In this document: piece by piece, positions 34,461 to 46,500 of the stretch
Layout: the number at the start of each line of letters is the position of its first letter
How positions within the stretch are numbered: the stretch's first letter is position 1
Assembly: GCF_000321225.1 (NCBI RefSeq)
Contig: NW_004450330.1
Coordinates: forward strand, 2,009,636 to 2,073,635
DNA from: Odobenus rosmarus divergens
Taxonomy: Eukaryota > Chordata > Mammalia > Carnivora > Odobenidae
DNA: 64,000 bases
Direction of reading: 5' to 3'
Program-made: the position numbers and the translations under genes
The notes under the pieces: generated by a model
Told to the model about the DNA's origin: nothing
Seen by the model: the letters and a program-made list of their open reading frames with translations, nothing else
Databases searched by the model: none

Positions 34461-34738
34461 TTTTTCCCTATGTCTGTCTGCCTGGTAAATCACTCATCCG
34501 TCAGATCAACTCAACAATCTTCTTACCTGCCAGCTCTCAAGACTCCTCTCTGATCATGAAAGTGGAAATGTTGGACTATGGTTGGGATAGTATTCCCAGC
34601 TGGTCTTTGGAATAGAGGACTGTGATCTCTCCAAAAGACACAGAACCAATGGTTTTCAAACAGCTAAAATTCTATCAGAACCAGAAGTAGCAGACCACTT
34701 GGATCTTCAAAGTCTTGGGCCTCTGAGTCAGTTAAGGA

Positions 34739-34791
34739 AGATCTCTTGTTCTTGTTCTTCTTCTTCTTCTTCTTCTTTTTTTTTTTTTGCA
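34739..34791. repeat. (TTC)n tract with T-run
   Basis: Repeated CTT units followed by an uninterrupted T-run. Simple repeat. Confidence 0.9.
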
Positions 34792-35510
34792 TAATCCAAT
34801 CATGAGATCTTTAAAGTCAACCGACTAATAAAAAAGCTGTGCCGTTATCATTAACCTCCCAACCTAATAACCTCTTTGCTGACTAATCTTCCCAACTCAT
34901 TTGCCCTTTGGTCTAATTTTCTACCTGCTGTTTGCCTGACTGAGAAATCTGCAACACTTGTGGCCCCTGGCCAGTCAGCAGTCACAACAACTCAGATGGT
35001 ACTCTAGCTGTCCTTTGACAGACTCCCCTCTTCCATCTCAGGTCTTCAGTGACCCTCACATGGCTCTACCTAAGTTTCTTGTCATACTTCTATGCAGAGG
35101 GACAGCCAAATCAGTAGTTTTGATCTGCTTTGCTACTAGAATTCGATGATCTGTCACAGTTCTTGCCCAATTCACCTAGTCATTATTGTTCAAAGTTTTT
35201 AGCTTCGTTTCAAGTATTGGATTAACTGGTTTAGAAACCCACCTCAGAGCTAAACTTTGAAGTACAACTTTAGCAACATTTCTCTATACTTTTCCACAAC
35301 TCAGAACACATGTTTATTTTATGCTTAGTGGTTAATCTAACTGCAGACATCTTTTGCAACTATCCTGCCAGATTTTTCCTGTATGTCCTACCTGGGAAGG
35401 TTTTTACTGCTAATCATTCTATCCTTAATCATCTCACAAAGCCTTTGGTCTCACCAACCATTGCTCCTAACCTATAGACCAAACATAGCTTACTCTGAGT
35501 GATATTGAAT
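34792..35510. other. Intergenic, no gene seen
   Basis: Unique-looking sequence without a recognised repeat or coding unit. Confidence 0.45.
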
Positions 35511-35527
35511 AAGATGCTATGGTTCTT

Positions 35528-35707
35528 GGGCGCCTGGGTGGCTCAGTTGGTTAAGTGTCTGCCTTCGGCTCAGGTCATGATCCTGGAGTCCCAGGATAGA
35601 GTCCTGCATCGGGCTCCCTGCTCAGCGGGGAGTCTGCTTCTCCCGCTCCAGCTCCCCCCTCTTGTGCTCTCTCTCTCTCAAATAAATAAAATCTTAAAAA
35701 AAAAAAA
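35528..35707 (+). mobile_element. Can-SINE (SINEC), plus strand
   Basis: GGCGCCTGGGTGGCTCAG head and an AAATAAATAAAATCTTAAAAA tail. A perfect 17 bp TSD, AAGATGCTATGGTTCTT, lies at 35511-35527 and 35708-35724. Confidence 0.97.
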
Positions 35708-35904
35708 AAGATGCTATGGTTCTTTGCTATTCACATGTGAATTTAGTCACTTCTAGATTTTCAAAAAACAAACCTCTCACTTCTACAGTTGGGATTGTTT
35801 ATAAGTTGTTTATGTTAAACAATTCCCCCATCATACATGCTTTTCACGTTAAATAAAGTAACTCATTTCAATCAGTGTTCTGTTGTGTCTATGATGTTAT
35901 CACT

Positions 35905-36245
35905 TGATGGTGTAGGTCAAGCTTGGCAAAGGCCTTTTTCTGTAAAAGCCCTCTAATAAATACTTTTGAGCTTTGCAGGCCATATAATCTCTGAAATAGC
36001 TGCTCAACTCTGCCATGGCAGCAGTCACAGACAATTTGTAAATGAATGAGCATGCATGGCTGTGAGCCAATGTAACTACCTATAGAAAGCAAAATTTGAA
36101 TTTCATGTAACTTTCACGTGTCATGAAGTATTACTCATTTTTTCCAAGCAGTAAAAAATGTAGCAACCATTCCTAGCTATGAGCTGTACAAAAATAGGCA
36201 GAGGGCTGGATTTGCTCTGTGGCTGTAGTTTTCTGACTATAGTAT
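35905..36245. mobile_element. hAT-type DNA transposon remnant
   Basis: 'tgagctttgcaggccatata', then 'ctgctcaactctgccatgg', then 'gcagagggctggatttgctc', then 'ggctgtagttttctgac'. This is the order of a known MER-type hAT element, read from its reverse end. It retains the longer internal part ('tttgaatttcatgtaactt'). Confidence 0.7.
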
Positions 36246-36524
36246 AGTTTATGGTCAGGAGCAGATCCAGGTTTTGTGGGAGTGATCCCTTTATAATTTG
36301 GGGGGTCTTGTTTAAGAAAAAGAATGCAAAATGACAAACACAAAATTAGATACCGGGCTTTGGAAGGGACTCATGCACATGATATGTCCTTGAAAATTGA
36401 GCCTCTTTGGTGTCTTGGTTAATCGGCCTCTGGTGATAATTGGACAGTTCTGCTTCAGACTGTCCCAGACCCAGCTCATTACTGGAGACACCAAGAGAGC
36501 TTTTCTAACAACAGTTTCCAAGTC

Positions 36525-36632
36525 CTGACAGATTGTCTGAATTAGAATCTCTGAGGACAGGCCCTAGGAATCAGCTGGCTTGCAAAACTCTCTAGGTAAG
36601 TCTACTAGGCAGCCAGGTTTGGAAACCACTAT
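36525..36632 (+). mobile_element. MER5-like DNA transposon fragment
   Basis: 'attagaatctctgaggacag', then 'gccctaggaatcagctgg', then 'ggtttggaaaccacta' is the right half of a MER5A-type hAT element. Confidence 0.6.
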
Positions 36633-37129
36633 TTCACTAACCATTTTATAATAGTGAATAAGCCCACTAGAACCAGTACCACAAACACATTATTGCCTTA
36701 ATTGAGTAGCCCGTCCAGAAATAGGTTTTAACTATTGTTATTGACCCATTGCCCAAACGTAGTTTTATCAAGAAAACTCTACTGTAGAATTGTCCCAACA
36801 GAGATATATACCTACTCTTACAGTAGGCCAGTTACTCTCTTTTTAGTGAAGGTTAACCTAGCCATAGTTAACTGGCGCTTCACCATTTGGACTCAGTTTA
36901 ATATTTTTATATATTAATCTTTATTTTAAAACTGTTTTTAAAAATCTTAAATCTTTGAGTTGGTATACATTTTAGATAATGCATAAAGTAAATAAATGGC
37001 TATTGAAGAATATCTGATAATTATGCCATCACAGTTGGGAGAGGCAGTTTATAAACCTAGGTATAAAGGCAGTAGCTGAGTCACTTGCCATTGCCACCAT
37101 AATTGTCAAAATGGTAGAATTCTGTTTTT

Positions 37130-37324
37130 TTTTTTTTTAAAGATTTTATTTATTTGACAGAGACAGACACAGTGAGAGAGGGAACACAAGCAGGGGGAGT
37201 GGGAGAGGGAGAAGCAGGCTTCCCGCTGAGCAGGGAGCCCGATGCGGGGCTTGATCCCAGGACCCTGGGATCGTGACCTGAGCCGAAGGCAGTTGCTTAA
37301 CGACTGAGCCATCCAGGTGCCCCA
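37130..37324 (-). mobile_element. Can-SINE (SINEC), minus strand
   Basis: T-run, AAAGATTTTATTTATTTGACAG, then CTGAGCCATCCAGGTGCCCC. A perfect 16 bp TSD, GTAGAATTCTGTTTTT, lies at 37114-37129 and 37325-37340. Confidence 0.97.
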
Positions 37325-37473
37325 GTAGAATTCTGTTTTTATACCCCCTGTGAGTACTGTGCATCCTTTGAATTCTTCAAATATAATATTATTTCCGCGT
37401 TGCAGAAAGATCTTAGTCAAAATTGGATAGTTCTGTCTGTAGAGTAGGTAGATAATACCACATCCAGTCATTT

Positions 37474-37790
37474 ATGAATTTGTTCATTCATTGATTCATA
37501 CATTTGACAAATATTCAATGGGTGTCTGCAATATGCAAGGCACTATGCTGGCTGCTAAGGATCCATCTCTGCAGTCTTACAGCCTAGATTCTCATGGGGA
37601 GAAGGAAACAATAAACAAGGTAATTTCACATGCTGATAAATAATGTGTAGGAAATAAAACAGGGTGAAGCCATGGTGAATGTGGGGGTGGGGTGGGGGGA
37701 GAGACCAAGGTGGTTACTTAGATGCTCAAAGGTGGTGGTGACACGAGCTGAGACCCACATGGTGACAAGGAGTCTGAGCCGTGCTGTCCA
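37474..37790. repeat. Ancient interspersed repeat, unclassified
   Basis: 'tcattcattgattcatacat', then 'tctgcaatatgcaaggcact', then 'aataaaacagggtgaagcc', then 'gagctgagacccac' is mammal-wide repeat text, probably LINE-2 related. Part of it resembles the 96 bp block in the ANAPC13 copy. Confidence 0.45.
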
Positions 37791-38084
37791 GAACTTAGGA
37801 AATTGAAAGTCTGGAAATGTGGCTGGTGAAATGATAATATTTAGGATAGAGTGGACTAAATCAAATGTATTACTAAAATTAATTTCACTTGATTTTTTTT
37901 TACCCTTTTAATGTGGATACTAGATGATTACATACACAGTTTGCATTATATTTCCATTGGATAGCACTGATCTAGAAAGAAAGTGAAATCAATTCCACTT
38001 TTTTCCCCGGAATGCACACATGCCCTCAGGATCCTCATGGATTGGGTGTGTTATGGGTTCTTAAGTGTTTTAGCTAATGCAGCA

Positions 38085-38290
38085 CTAGCTAAAATGTACT
38101 GAACAGTTACCATGTGCCAGGCACTGAGCGGAAAAGCTTTAGATTCATTCACTGGATTCTCGCGCCACTCTAAGTAAGAGATATTTACAACTCCATTTTA
38201 CAGATGAGGAAATGGAGGTCCCGAGGGACCAAGTAACTTCCTAACATGACAAGACTAGAGAATAATGGCTCCAGAAGTCAAACCCAGCCG
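38085..38290 (-). mobile_element. MIR, minus strand
   Basis: 'accatgtgccaggcactgag', then 'ccattttacagatgagga', then 'ccaagtaacttcctaacatg' is a clear reverse MIR. Confidence 0.85.
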
Positions 38291-38369
38291 AGGTCTGAAG
38301 ATGCAAGAGGCAAATAGCAAATAGAGGAGAGGCCGGAGTTAGAGCACCTACAGGCTCGGGACCACGTGG

Positions 38370-38650
38370 TGGTGTCTCCTGTCACCCTGGGGCCTCGAGT
38401 TCCCTGGGTCCCACCACCCGGCCTGCGGGCCTTCCCACCCGCGCCTTGCCCCGGGCCAGGCTGGCCTGCGTGCAGGAAGGTGCCGAGGTGCGCGAGTCCC
38501 CCGCCCGCGCCTGCGCGCTGATGGCATCAACCCCCACCTGCGTCCCACCAGCCTCGGGGCTGCCCCGCGGCGCTGCCACCACCTTGCCCCGCCGGCCTCC
38601 CAGCTCCTGCCCCTTGCGACCTCGCCCACGCCCATGGCGGGAAAACACAC
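38370..38650. promoter_or_regulatory. Orphan CpG island
   Basis: A GC-rich block with dense CpG ('gccgaggtgcgcgagtccccc', then 'ccgcgcctgcgcgctgatgg', then 'ccccgcggcgctgcc'), sharply bounded by ordinary sequence. No gene start was recognised here. Frames of 194, 103 and 88 codons cross it in different phases, as expected from composition. It could be a promoter for a non-coding transcript or a distal element. Confidence 0.6.
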
Positions 38651-38819
38651 GCCTCCCTCTGGCTGCTCAGTATATTCTAGAGCCCATGCCCGGCCTGCCA
38701 GGATTCCTGCAGGAATCCCCTCGCTCTTTTCCATGGTTCTGGAAGAGGCCTTTCTAGGGACCTTTACGGCTTGGAGAATCATCTCATCCTCTTGCAGTGA
38801 CCAGGGAGTTTGAGTTTGG

Positions 38820-38868
38820 GGTGTGCGGGGCGGGGTGGGGGGGGGGAAGAGTGTGTGTGTTGTGTGTC
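38820..38868. repeat. G-run and GT-rich simple sequence
   Basis: A run of about ten G followed by GTGTGT units. The run of G tracts could form a G-quadruplex. Confidence 0.7.
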
Positions 38869-40212
38869 CATCACTCTTTAGATACCACTCTCTGGACGGG
38901 GTGGGCAGGATCCCCACTGCCCTCACCCCCAACTTGGGGGTCCAGCATTTTCTTCCCAGTTGTAAGTAACTTCAGGCTGCGTCTACGCGAGGAACCAGGC
39001 TGGACGCTAAGATGTCCCAAACACCTAAGCAGCTATTCCTGATGTGGTCCCCCATTTTTCAGGATGGGATTTCTTAGGAGGGGCTGTGAAGAGTCACCAG
39101 CCCTTGTGGGGGGAGCTGAGTGACACTGTGGCCTGACATATGTCTTGTTAGAATTATTTATGGGACTGGACAGCAAGGACAGGGAGTGCAAGGTTTATTT
39201 TTTAAGGTATCCTGGTTTCCATATAACGAGCCCCACTTTGTTAGGCTCAGGAAGACTTGAATCTGACTTACAGGATAGCTGTGCCTCATCCGCCTTGACA
39301 GCTCCCTCTGCCACAATCAAGCAAATGATAGCCCCAGGACTCAAATGATTCCGTGAAGCAGTAGGCCGGGAGACAATGTAGAATTGCCATCTACTGCTCA
39401 GAAAAATCCCCCTTTTCTTCTCTTTTTAAAATTCATTCTAGCCAGATCCACCTGTGTAATAAAACTGAAGGGAGGAACCATGATTTATACCATGTGTTGG
39501 GGATCCCTTTATGTGTTTCTGTGATAAATTTGCACCTGTAAATGAACAAACTTTACATTTGGCAAGAAATAGGTAACACTGGAGATCAAAATGAGGGACT
39601 TCTGGCAGGATTTCACATCTGCCATCTTTTATATCTGACCCCTTTCTCTAAGAGCTGAAAGGGACGAAAAGAAAACGCCAAAGTCAAAACCAAAAAATCC
39701 ACTCAAAACAATGGAAATGAGGACAAGAATGCCTTTCTTGCCTTATATGCAAGATATGAACATCATCTACTTATAGTTGGTGTATTATATGTGTATATCT
39801 TTAGAAAACATTTTCCTTAAACTCATTTTTTTGTACTTTATGACATTTCTGTGTAACTAAAATTAGAATATGAAAGAACTCTAAATTGGTATTTACAGAT
39901 TACCATCAAAACAGATTTATAGTGGGTAAGGATGAGCTAACACAGTGAACCATTAAATTAAGAGCTGGAGTAAAAACCCACTCAAGTCTTCTTGAATTAA
40001 TAAGGTAGCTCTTAGGAAATTACATTTCATACTGATAAATGTTCACATGCCTTCTGCCTACCTCTCAGCTTTCCACATATATTTTTATAGTACATAGGTT
40101 CAAGCAAGGTGGAAAGAATGGAAATTATGCAGGCAGGCAGGTATGGGATCTCTTTTGTTAATCCTATGGTTTTAGAAAGTACTTATAACTTGCAAAGGTA
40201 ATCAAATTTCTT
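38869..40212. other. Intergenic, no gene seen
   Basis: Unique-looking sequence. No repeat or coding unit was assigned. Confidence 0.45.
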
Positions 40213-40223
40213 AAATTCTCACC

Positions 40224-40416
40224 ACTCTTTTTTTTTTTTTTAAGATATATTTATTTATTTTAGAGAGACTGCGTGAGCGGGAGGGAGGGGCAGAGGGAGA
40301 AAATCTCCAGCAGACTCCCTGCTGAGCACAGAGCCCAACACAGGCTTGATCTCAAGACCCTGAGATTATGACCTGAGCCAAAATCAAGAGTCAGATGCTT
40401 AACCAACTGAGCCACC
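40224..40416 (-). mobile_element. Can-SINE, older form, minus strand
   Basis: T-run, AAGATATATTTATTTATTTTAGAGAG, GCGTGAGCGGGAGG, then CAACTGAGCCACC. An 11 bp TSD, AAATTCTCACC, lies at 40213-40223 and 40417-40427. The body differs from the common copies in this window. Confidence 0.92.
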
Positions 40417-40554
40417 AAATTCTCACCTTTCTTAAAGAATTCCTTCTGCTCTTGAAAAAAAATTTTGGCAGTCAGAAACAGATAGGAGTCTTCTAAGACA
40501 GAGAGAGGAAGAAATCATTTACAAATGATTCAAAAATCATGTCCTTTCCTTTCA

Positions 40555-41700
40555 AGTTATAAATTTTGAGTGGGTGTTGTGTCAGTCAATGTGCTCTGTT
40601 CCTTTTTCTTTTCCTTGTTATTCCTATTATGTATGTTTTATACCTTTGGTAGATGTCCCACAGTTCTTGCATATTCTACTTTTTTTCCCTCCAGTCTTTT
40701 TTCTCTTTGTCTTTCAGTTTTAGAAGCATCTACTGATATATCCTCAAGTTCATTGATTCTTTCCTTGGCTGTGTCTGGTCTACTAATGAGTCCATCAGGG
40801 TATTCTTCATTTCTGTCACAATGGTTTTGATTTCCAGCATTTATCTTTTATTCTTTCATAGAATTTCCATCTCTTTGTCCACACTTACCCATCTGTTCTT
40901 GCATGTTGTCTACTTTTTCCATTAGAGCTGTTAGCATCATTGTTTAAAATTTCCAGTTTGATATTTCCAACATCCTGCCTTATTGGAGACTAGTTTTGAT
41001 GCTTCCTGTGTCTCTTTAAACTATGTGTTTTGCCTTTTAGTAGTCTTGTAATTTTTTATTGAAAGCCAGACATGATATATCAGGTAAAAGGAACCAGTAC
41101 TGGCTCCTGCAGAGGTTTCTACTTGTGGGTTCCCAATGTGGTAAGTTGTAATTCTCTGTATCCACCTGTGTGTCTCTCTAATTTTGAGGACAGCATTTTG
41201 CCCTGTGACCCATAATTCTCTGATGGATCTAAGAAGAGTTGTTGGTTTTTTAGCTTATTCAGCTTTTTAATTGTTGTTAGGATAGAGTGATAACTTCTAA
41301 GCTCCTTATATGCCAGACCAGAAACTGGAAGTCCTTAGTTAATTCTCTTTAGTTGCAAGAAATGGGAACCTTCTGGTTAACTTACAGGGAGAAGATAATT
41401 AAAAAAATTTTTTGAAGGCCATGGGATAGCTCTCAGAATTGCATGAAGACATCTGCAGGCGAGTTATGGAAATTTCAGAATCTAGAGAAGCTCTGTGCTT
41501 GCAAGCCTACCTTGGGTCACATGCCTACCTCCACCAGGGAGAGCAGTCCTACCAAGGTTGAGTGGGAGGGGTCCTTCCTAAAAGGAACTTTAGGGTACTG
41601 CTGGAAGAAAAAGGGGGATGCTTTAAAGCACCTTTGTCCAGGGAAAGAGGAATCCAAGCAGCTGCTAAAGTTCTGGCTCAGTCTCCTATAACTCTACCCA
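40555..41700 (-). mobile_element. Old L1 3' UTR region, minus strand
   Basis: 'catctctttgtccacactt', then 'tctttaaactatgtgttttg', then 'ttttattgaaagccagacatg', then 'ggtaaaaggaac' follows the reversed 3' UTR of an old L1. The outer limits are approximate. Confidence 0.55.
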
Positions 41701-42205
41701 GTGTTATAATTCTGTATAGTCTTTAGTGGATTTTTAGTTATCAGGGTCTTAATCTCTATATGAAAGTTATATAAACTTCAGTGATATGGGAATGCCACTT
41801 ATTGTTGGTGAGCCTTGTTATTTTAGATTTCTTTCACCTGACATAAATTCTAAGTATTCATGTTGTGTTTCCATCCACCTATATTAAGTCAACATTAAGG
41901 GGAAACAAATTTCTAGGTAATTCTCTTCCTAATGTTTCTTTTTTTGCTTTGAAATAGAACCAAACTCTCTGAAGAAGCCTCCTGATCCAAAACCTGCTTT
42001 GTCTTCCAAGGAAAATTAAAGGTTAAAAAAAATCAGAAGCCCAACAGACTATCCACCAATGATTGGTTTGGGGAATAAAGAGTTATCGCTTACCATTGCA
42101 GAACTTTTGATCACCATCTTTTTCTGTTTACCTGCTGTATCAGTTAAGGCTCAGTTGCAGACAACAGAATCCACTCAACCTAGTTGGGGCTGAAGGGGAT
42201 TTATT

Positions 42206-42417
42206 TTTTTTTTAAGGATTTTTTTTTGTTAAGATTTTATTTATTTATTTGACAGAGAGAGAGAGAGAGACAGCGAGAGAGGGAACACAAGCAGGGGGAG
42301 TGGGAGAGGGAGAAGCAGGCTTCCCGCCGAGCAGGGAGCCCGATGTGGGGCTCGATCCCAGGATCCTGGGATCACGACCTGAGCCGAAGGCAGACGCTTT
42401 AACGACTGAGCCACCCA
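42206..42417 (-). mobile_element. Can-SINE (SINEC), minus strand
   Basis: T-run, AAGATTTTATTTATTTATTTG, then CTGAGCCACCCA. An 11 bp TSD, GGGGATTTATT, lies at 42195-42205 and 42418-42428. The last bases of the head are merged with the TSD. Confidence 0.93.
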
Positions 42418-42599
42418 GGGGATTTATTAACAGGTGTTGGTTGGCTTAAAAATCCACTGGAAGTATTGGAGTAGGCTCAAGGTTGAGCTTCCTAGAACAA
42501 GAATTATACCTCTGCTGTGACAGCTGAAAGGAAGTGGCAGAATCAAGACGCTGACAAGTCCTTAAAGTATACTAATATAGATAGTCTGGCTCACACTTT

Positions 42600-42702
42600 T
42601 TTTTTTTTTTAAGTAATCTCTACACCCCATGTGGGGCTTGAACTCATGACCCTGAGGTCAAGAGTCACTTGTTCTTCCAACTGAGCCAGGCAGGCGCCCC
42701 TG
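42600..42702 (-). mobile_element. Short tRNA-like SINE, minus strand, with perfect TSD
   Basis: It reads AAGTAATCTCTACACCCC, then GTGGGGCTTGAACTCATGAC, then CTGAGCCAGGCAGGCGCCCC. A perfect 16 bp TSD, GTCTGGCTCACACTTT, lies at 42584-42599 and 42703-42718. This proves the short form is a complete element and not a truncation. Confidence 0.95.
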
Positions 42703-42718
42703 GTCTGGCTCACACTTT

Positions 42719-43329
42719 GAGAAAATCGACTTTGGCCATGAACAGGGGGAGAGACGTCAGTAAAGGCAATTGTTAAACAGTAGCCCTAGGAGTAGGAGGG
42801 AATCCAGGGAGTATGGGGTCACAGAGGCCAAGGGAAGAGTTTCAGGGGAAGGGAATGGAAGTCAAGAAGGAGGTTGTCGGGAATCATGTAAGAGCCATTC
42901 TAGTGAGGTTAATGAAGCCGGAACGCAGTGGGTGAAGGAGAGTGGGAGGTATGGAAACAAAGACGGTGCACACCACTCTTGCAAAAAGCCTGGTTGTGAA
43001 GAAGAGAGGGTGGTGGTTGTTAGAGTGTGACATAGTGGGGAGAGGGTGACTTTATTTAGAAGATGGGAGATACTACTGGTACATTTTTAAACATTCGTAG
43101 GAAGAACCCTATTGAGTAGAAGTAGTTAACATACAGGAGAACAACGCGTAATAATAGTGTGGTTGCTGAAGAGATGGGAAGTGGTAGGGTGAGAGATTTG
43201 AGGGGTGAGAGGGGGTGGGAAGGTCAGAAATATGAAATATCTGCAGTGGAGAACAGGAGAGAAAGTGGTTTAGGCAACCCAGGCGGGTCACAGGGCAGCA
43301 CTGGGCCCTAATACAGAAATCTATACTTT
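42719..43329. other. Intergenic, purine-rich
   Basis: A GA-rich stretch. The short frames here follow that composition and show no domain. Confidence 0.45.
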
Positions 43330-43346
43330 AAAAATGAGGTTTTTCA

Positions 43347-43562
43347 GGGCGCCTGGGTGGCTCGGTCATTAGGCGTCTGCCTTCGGCTCAGGTCGTGATC
43401 CCGGGGTCCTGGGATTGAGTCCCGCATCGGGCTCCCTGCTCTGCGGGAAGCCTACTTCTCCCTCTCCCACTCCCCCCTGCTTGTGTTCCCTCTCTCGCTG
43501 TGTCTCTCTGTCAAATAAATAAATAAAATCTTTTAAAAAAATAAATACAAAAAAATAAAATA
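43347..43562 (+). mobile_element. Can-SINE (SINEC), plus strand
   Basis: GGCGCCTGGGTGGCTCGG head, TCTCTCTGTCAAATAAATAAAT tail. A near-perfect TSD (AAAAATGAGGTTTTTCA and AAAAATGAGTTTTTCA) flanks it. Confidence 0.93.
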
Positions 43563-43576
43563 AAAATGAGTTTTTC

Positions 43577-46500
43577 AAATATCTAATATGCAGGTCCTAA
43601 AATGTGGGACTGGCTGAGTGAAGGTGGGATGGGGGCTGTGCAAATCCTATTGTAGATGGCTGGAAAGTTACCAAACCTTATGGATCAGTTAAGATACTTC
43701 TGATTATAAGCAATGTTGTAAAATGAAGGGAATTTCTTGGCTCATATAAGAATAAGTCCAAAAGCGTGTAGGCTTTAGGCACAGTTGGATCAAGCCTCCC
43801 TTTGTGATTTACTCTATTCAGCCCCATTCCATGTGTTGGTTCTATTCTTATCCTGGCTTCCCTCTGGGTTACACTTAGGCTTCCCTGAAGTTACCTCACA
43901 GACCTTAATAACTGAAGCTGGACCTTCTTTGTTAGGGTTATTTGGGACAGAGAGACCACAAATTCACACACATCACTAGGGCTCTGGGACAGGCGGCACT
44001 GCACAGAAGTCCATGGGCAACATGTGCCTTTAAATATAGGGAAGAGTAAGGAAAAGCTTCATTATCTGGGCTTAAGTATTTTCTTAGAAGACACGGTTTC
44101 AAAGTAACTCATGAATTTTCTTTTTCATTTAAATAAAATTGTAAAAAATATACTAAGGGTGCTTCTTCAGGACTTCCATTAGAAACTTACATTCTTCCAT
44201 TCTGCCTGCTGATTTTTATAAAAAGGATGCTGCTTCTTATCATGTGTATTAGTGTTATACATACTTACTATTAACTTAGGAATTGTTTGCTGAAGGCATA
44301 CAAATACAGACCTAAACACTATGCTTATAAATAATTTATTCTTACTTCATACATTTGTTTTTCAGCAAAAAATACACAGTTATAATATTAATATAGAATT
44401 CCATGTTCGAGACCGTAAGGAACAAATGTCTTAGAAAACCAAAATCATAGCAAACTATACAAGAGAAATGAGCCACAATTTTGTTAGCTACATGCACAGA
44501 ACTGACCAAAGTGATATCTATTTCTATAAATTGGTTTATCAGGTAATGTGGAATTATGATTGAGTAATGCTTCTCTGGCAGAGAACACTACTGATTTGAA
44601 ATCACATCACAGTCCCTGTATGGAAGTTCACACATCCTGAGAAGCCTCTGTAGCCAGCTAAATACAGCTGTGGGTGATGGCTGGAGTCAGGCAGCCTAAG
44701 AAGAATTAATTTAGCAAGCAGTGGGATCTTTCTTTTGGTTTCTTTCTTCATGCCTGCATTATCCTTGACTCCTTTCTCCCTCCATTATCACCATTAAATG
44801 AACTTAAAAAAAAAAATACTGACACAAGGAGGTCTCTATTTGGTCACTGAAATTCTCCCTCTGCCTCTGATCTGAGGGAAAAAATGAGTATGGCCTTCGG
44901 TTAATGCCCTTTACTGCAAAAGGGGACCTGCTGATTGTACATTCTTGTAAATCCAAGCGCAGTAATCATATTTAAGTCCTTGGTTTAGAAATGGATGAAC
45001 TTCATAAGGCAGATGGTTGGACAAGGCCTAAATACACATGGAATCCTTCTAGACCCTTTTGTCTTCAAGACAGAGGTTGTGGAAACCGAAGGCTTCCAGG
45101 GTGGTGGGAATGGCCTGGGAGAAGGCTGAAATGAGGAGTTTAGAGCTACCACACGCTTTATGCAGATAAAAGTTTAACAGCCACCGGGTCACCCCCAGCC
45201 CTGCAATGCAGACAGCCTTCTCCAGGTCTGTGTAGTGATAGCATGGGGCTCTACGCTCCTTTCCACTCCACAGAAACGAGGAGCACGTGTCCAGGGTTGT
45301 ACAGTTTCCCGGCTACGTCATTTGCTGTGGTTATACCGTCATCGAAGTGAACTGTGCCTCATCCCCTTACTGCCTTGGGACCCAGTTTCTTCGTTAGAAT
45401 AATTCTGCTCATAGTCTCCATAAAAGAAAATCAACCTGGTCGAAAAGTAGACCTTCTGTGCTAAGTCTTGCTGGAAGAGTGAATTTAATGAAGTTTTTAA
45501 CTAGAATTTTTAAAAGACGTTTAATTTAACCTTGTTACACACCTAGAACATATCTGACCTGTTTTTTTGTTTTTTAAAAAAATGTGTTGTTTTTTTTTTT
45601 GTTTTTTACCCTTCTTTAAACTATACATTATTTACATTTTTAAAGACCTGCTAGGTCTTTATCATTTGGGTAAGAGCTCAGGGTGATTAAACTCCCAGGA
45701 CAAAGATGAGGCTTTCCAAAAAGCGCTGGTTCTCGTCTATGTGCTAAGGCCTGTTTTTACAAACAAATTGCTATTATAAACTTTTAAAATAGAAAATTAG
45801 AATACCTCTTTAAAATGTTTTCCTATTGATTTTCTTTTTTTGCATCCAGCATATTAAAAAGATTACACTTTCTAACTACAGATGGAACTGAAAGAAGAAA
45901 CGAAATTAATGTGTGTCCCCGTACTCCCCTCATCTAGAAACAAAAGTTTATTTACACGATGTCCTTTCTCAGTGTGGTGTGTGAGCCATGAGGAGCAGGG
46001 CCATTTCTACAGCGTGGTTATATAACCATCTGAAGACCCTTCCACTCCTACGTGAGTGCTTATTGCATATTTTAGGTGGAGCTGTAAGGCATGAGAAAGG
46101 TGGCCTGCCACATTGACACATTTGAGAATACTTTGCACATTCAAGAAATATCCCTTGAGGAACACCACGTTTGGAATAGCTTTCAGAGACTGTTCAAGAA
46201 CAAAAAATATTGAGGATCATGCATCACATTTAGAAGCACAATATATTGGGGAACATTTTCCAAAGCTCAAACAAAAGGCTCTTTTCCATTGAGTTAGATA
46301 GTAAATAAGTGATCATTTTGTTGCATGTAAGGATGTGTTCAGAGCTTTCCCAAGTCACATCCTGCCACGGCTAACAGCCAACGGAGCATTCTTGGCCCCT
46401 GACCTATAAATAAACACTCTAATTCTGCAACTTGCTCACAGACTCTTAAGCTATTCTAAAACAAAAATGTCTACAAGCTGGTTAGAAATCTACAAACCAG

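Noticed and set aside
38348..38932. 194-codon minus-strand frame over the CpG island
   Set aside because: Frames are open in several phases there because of high GC. No domain, signal peptide or family resemblance was seen.
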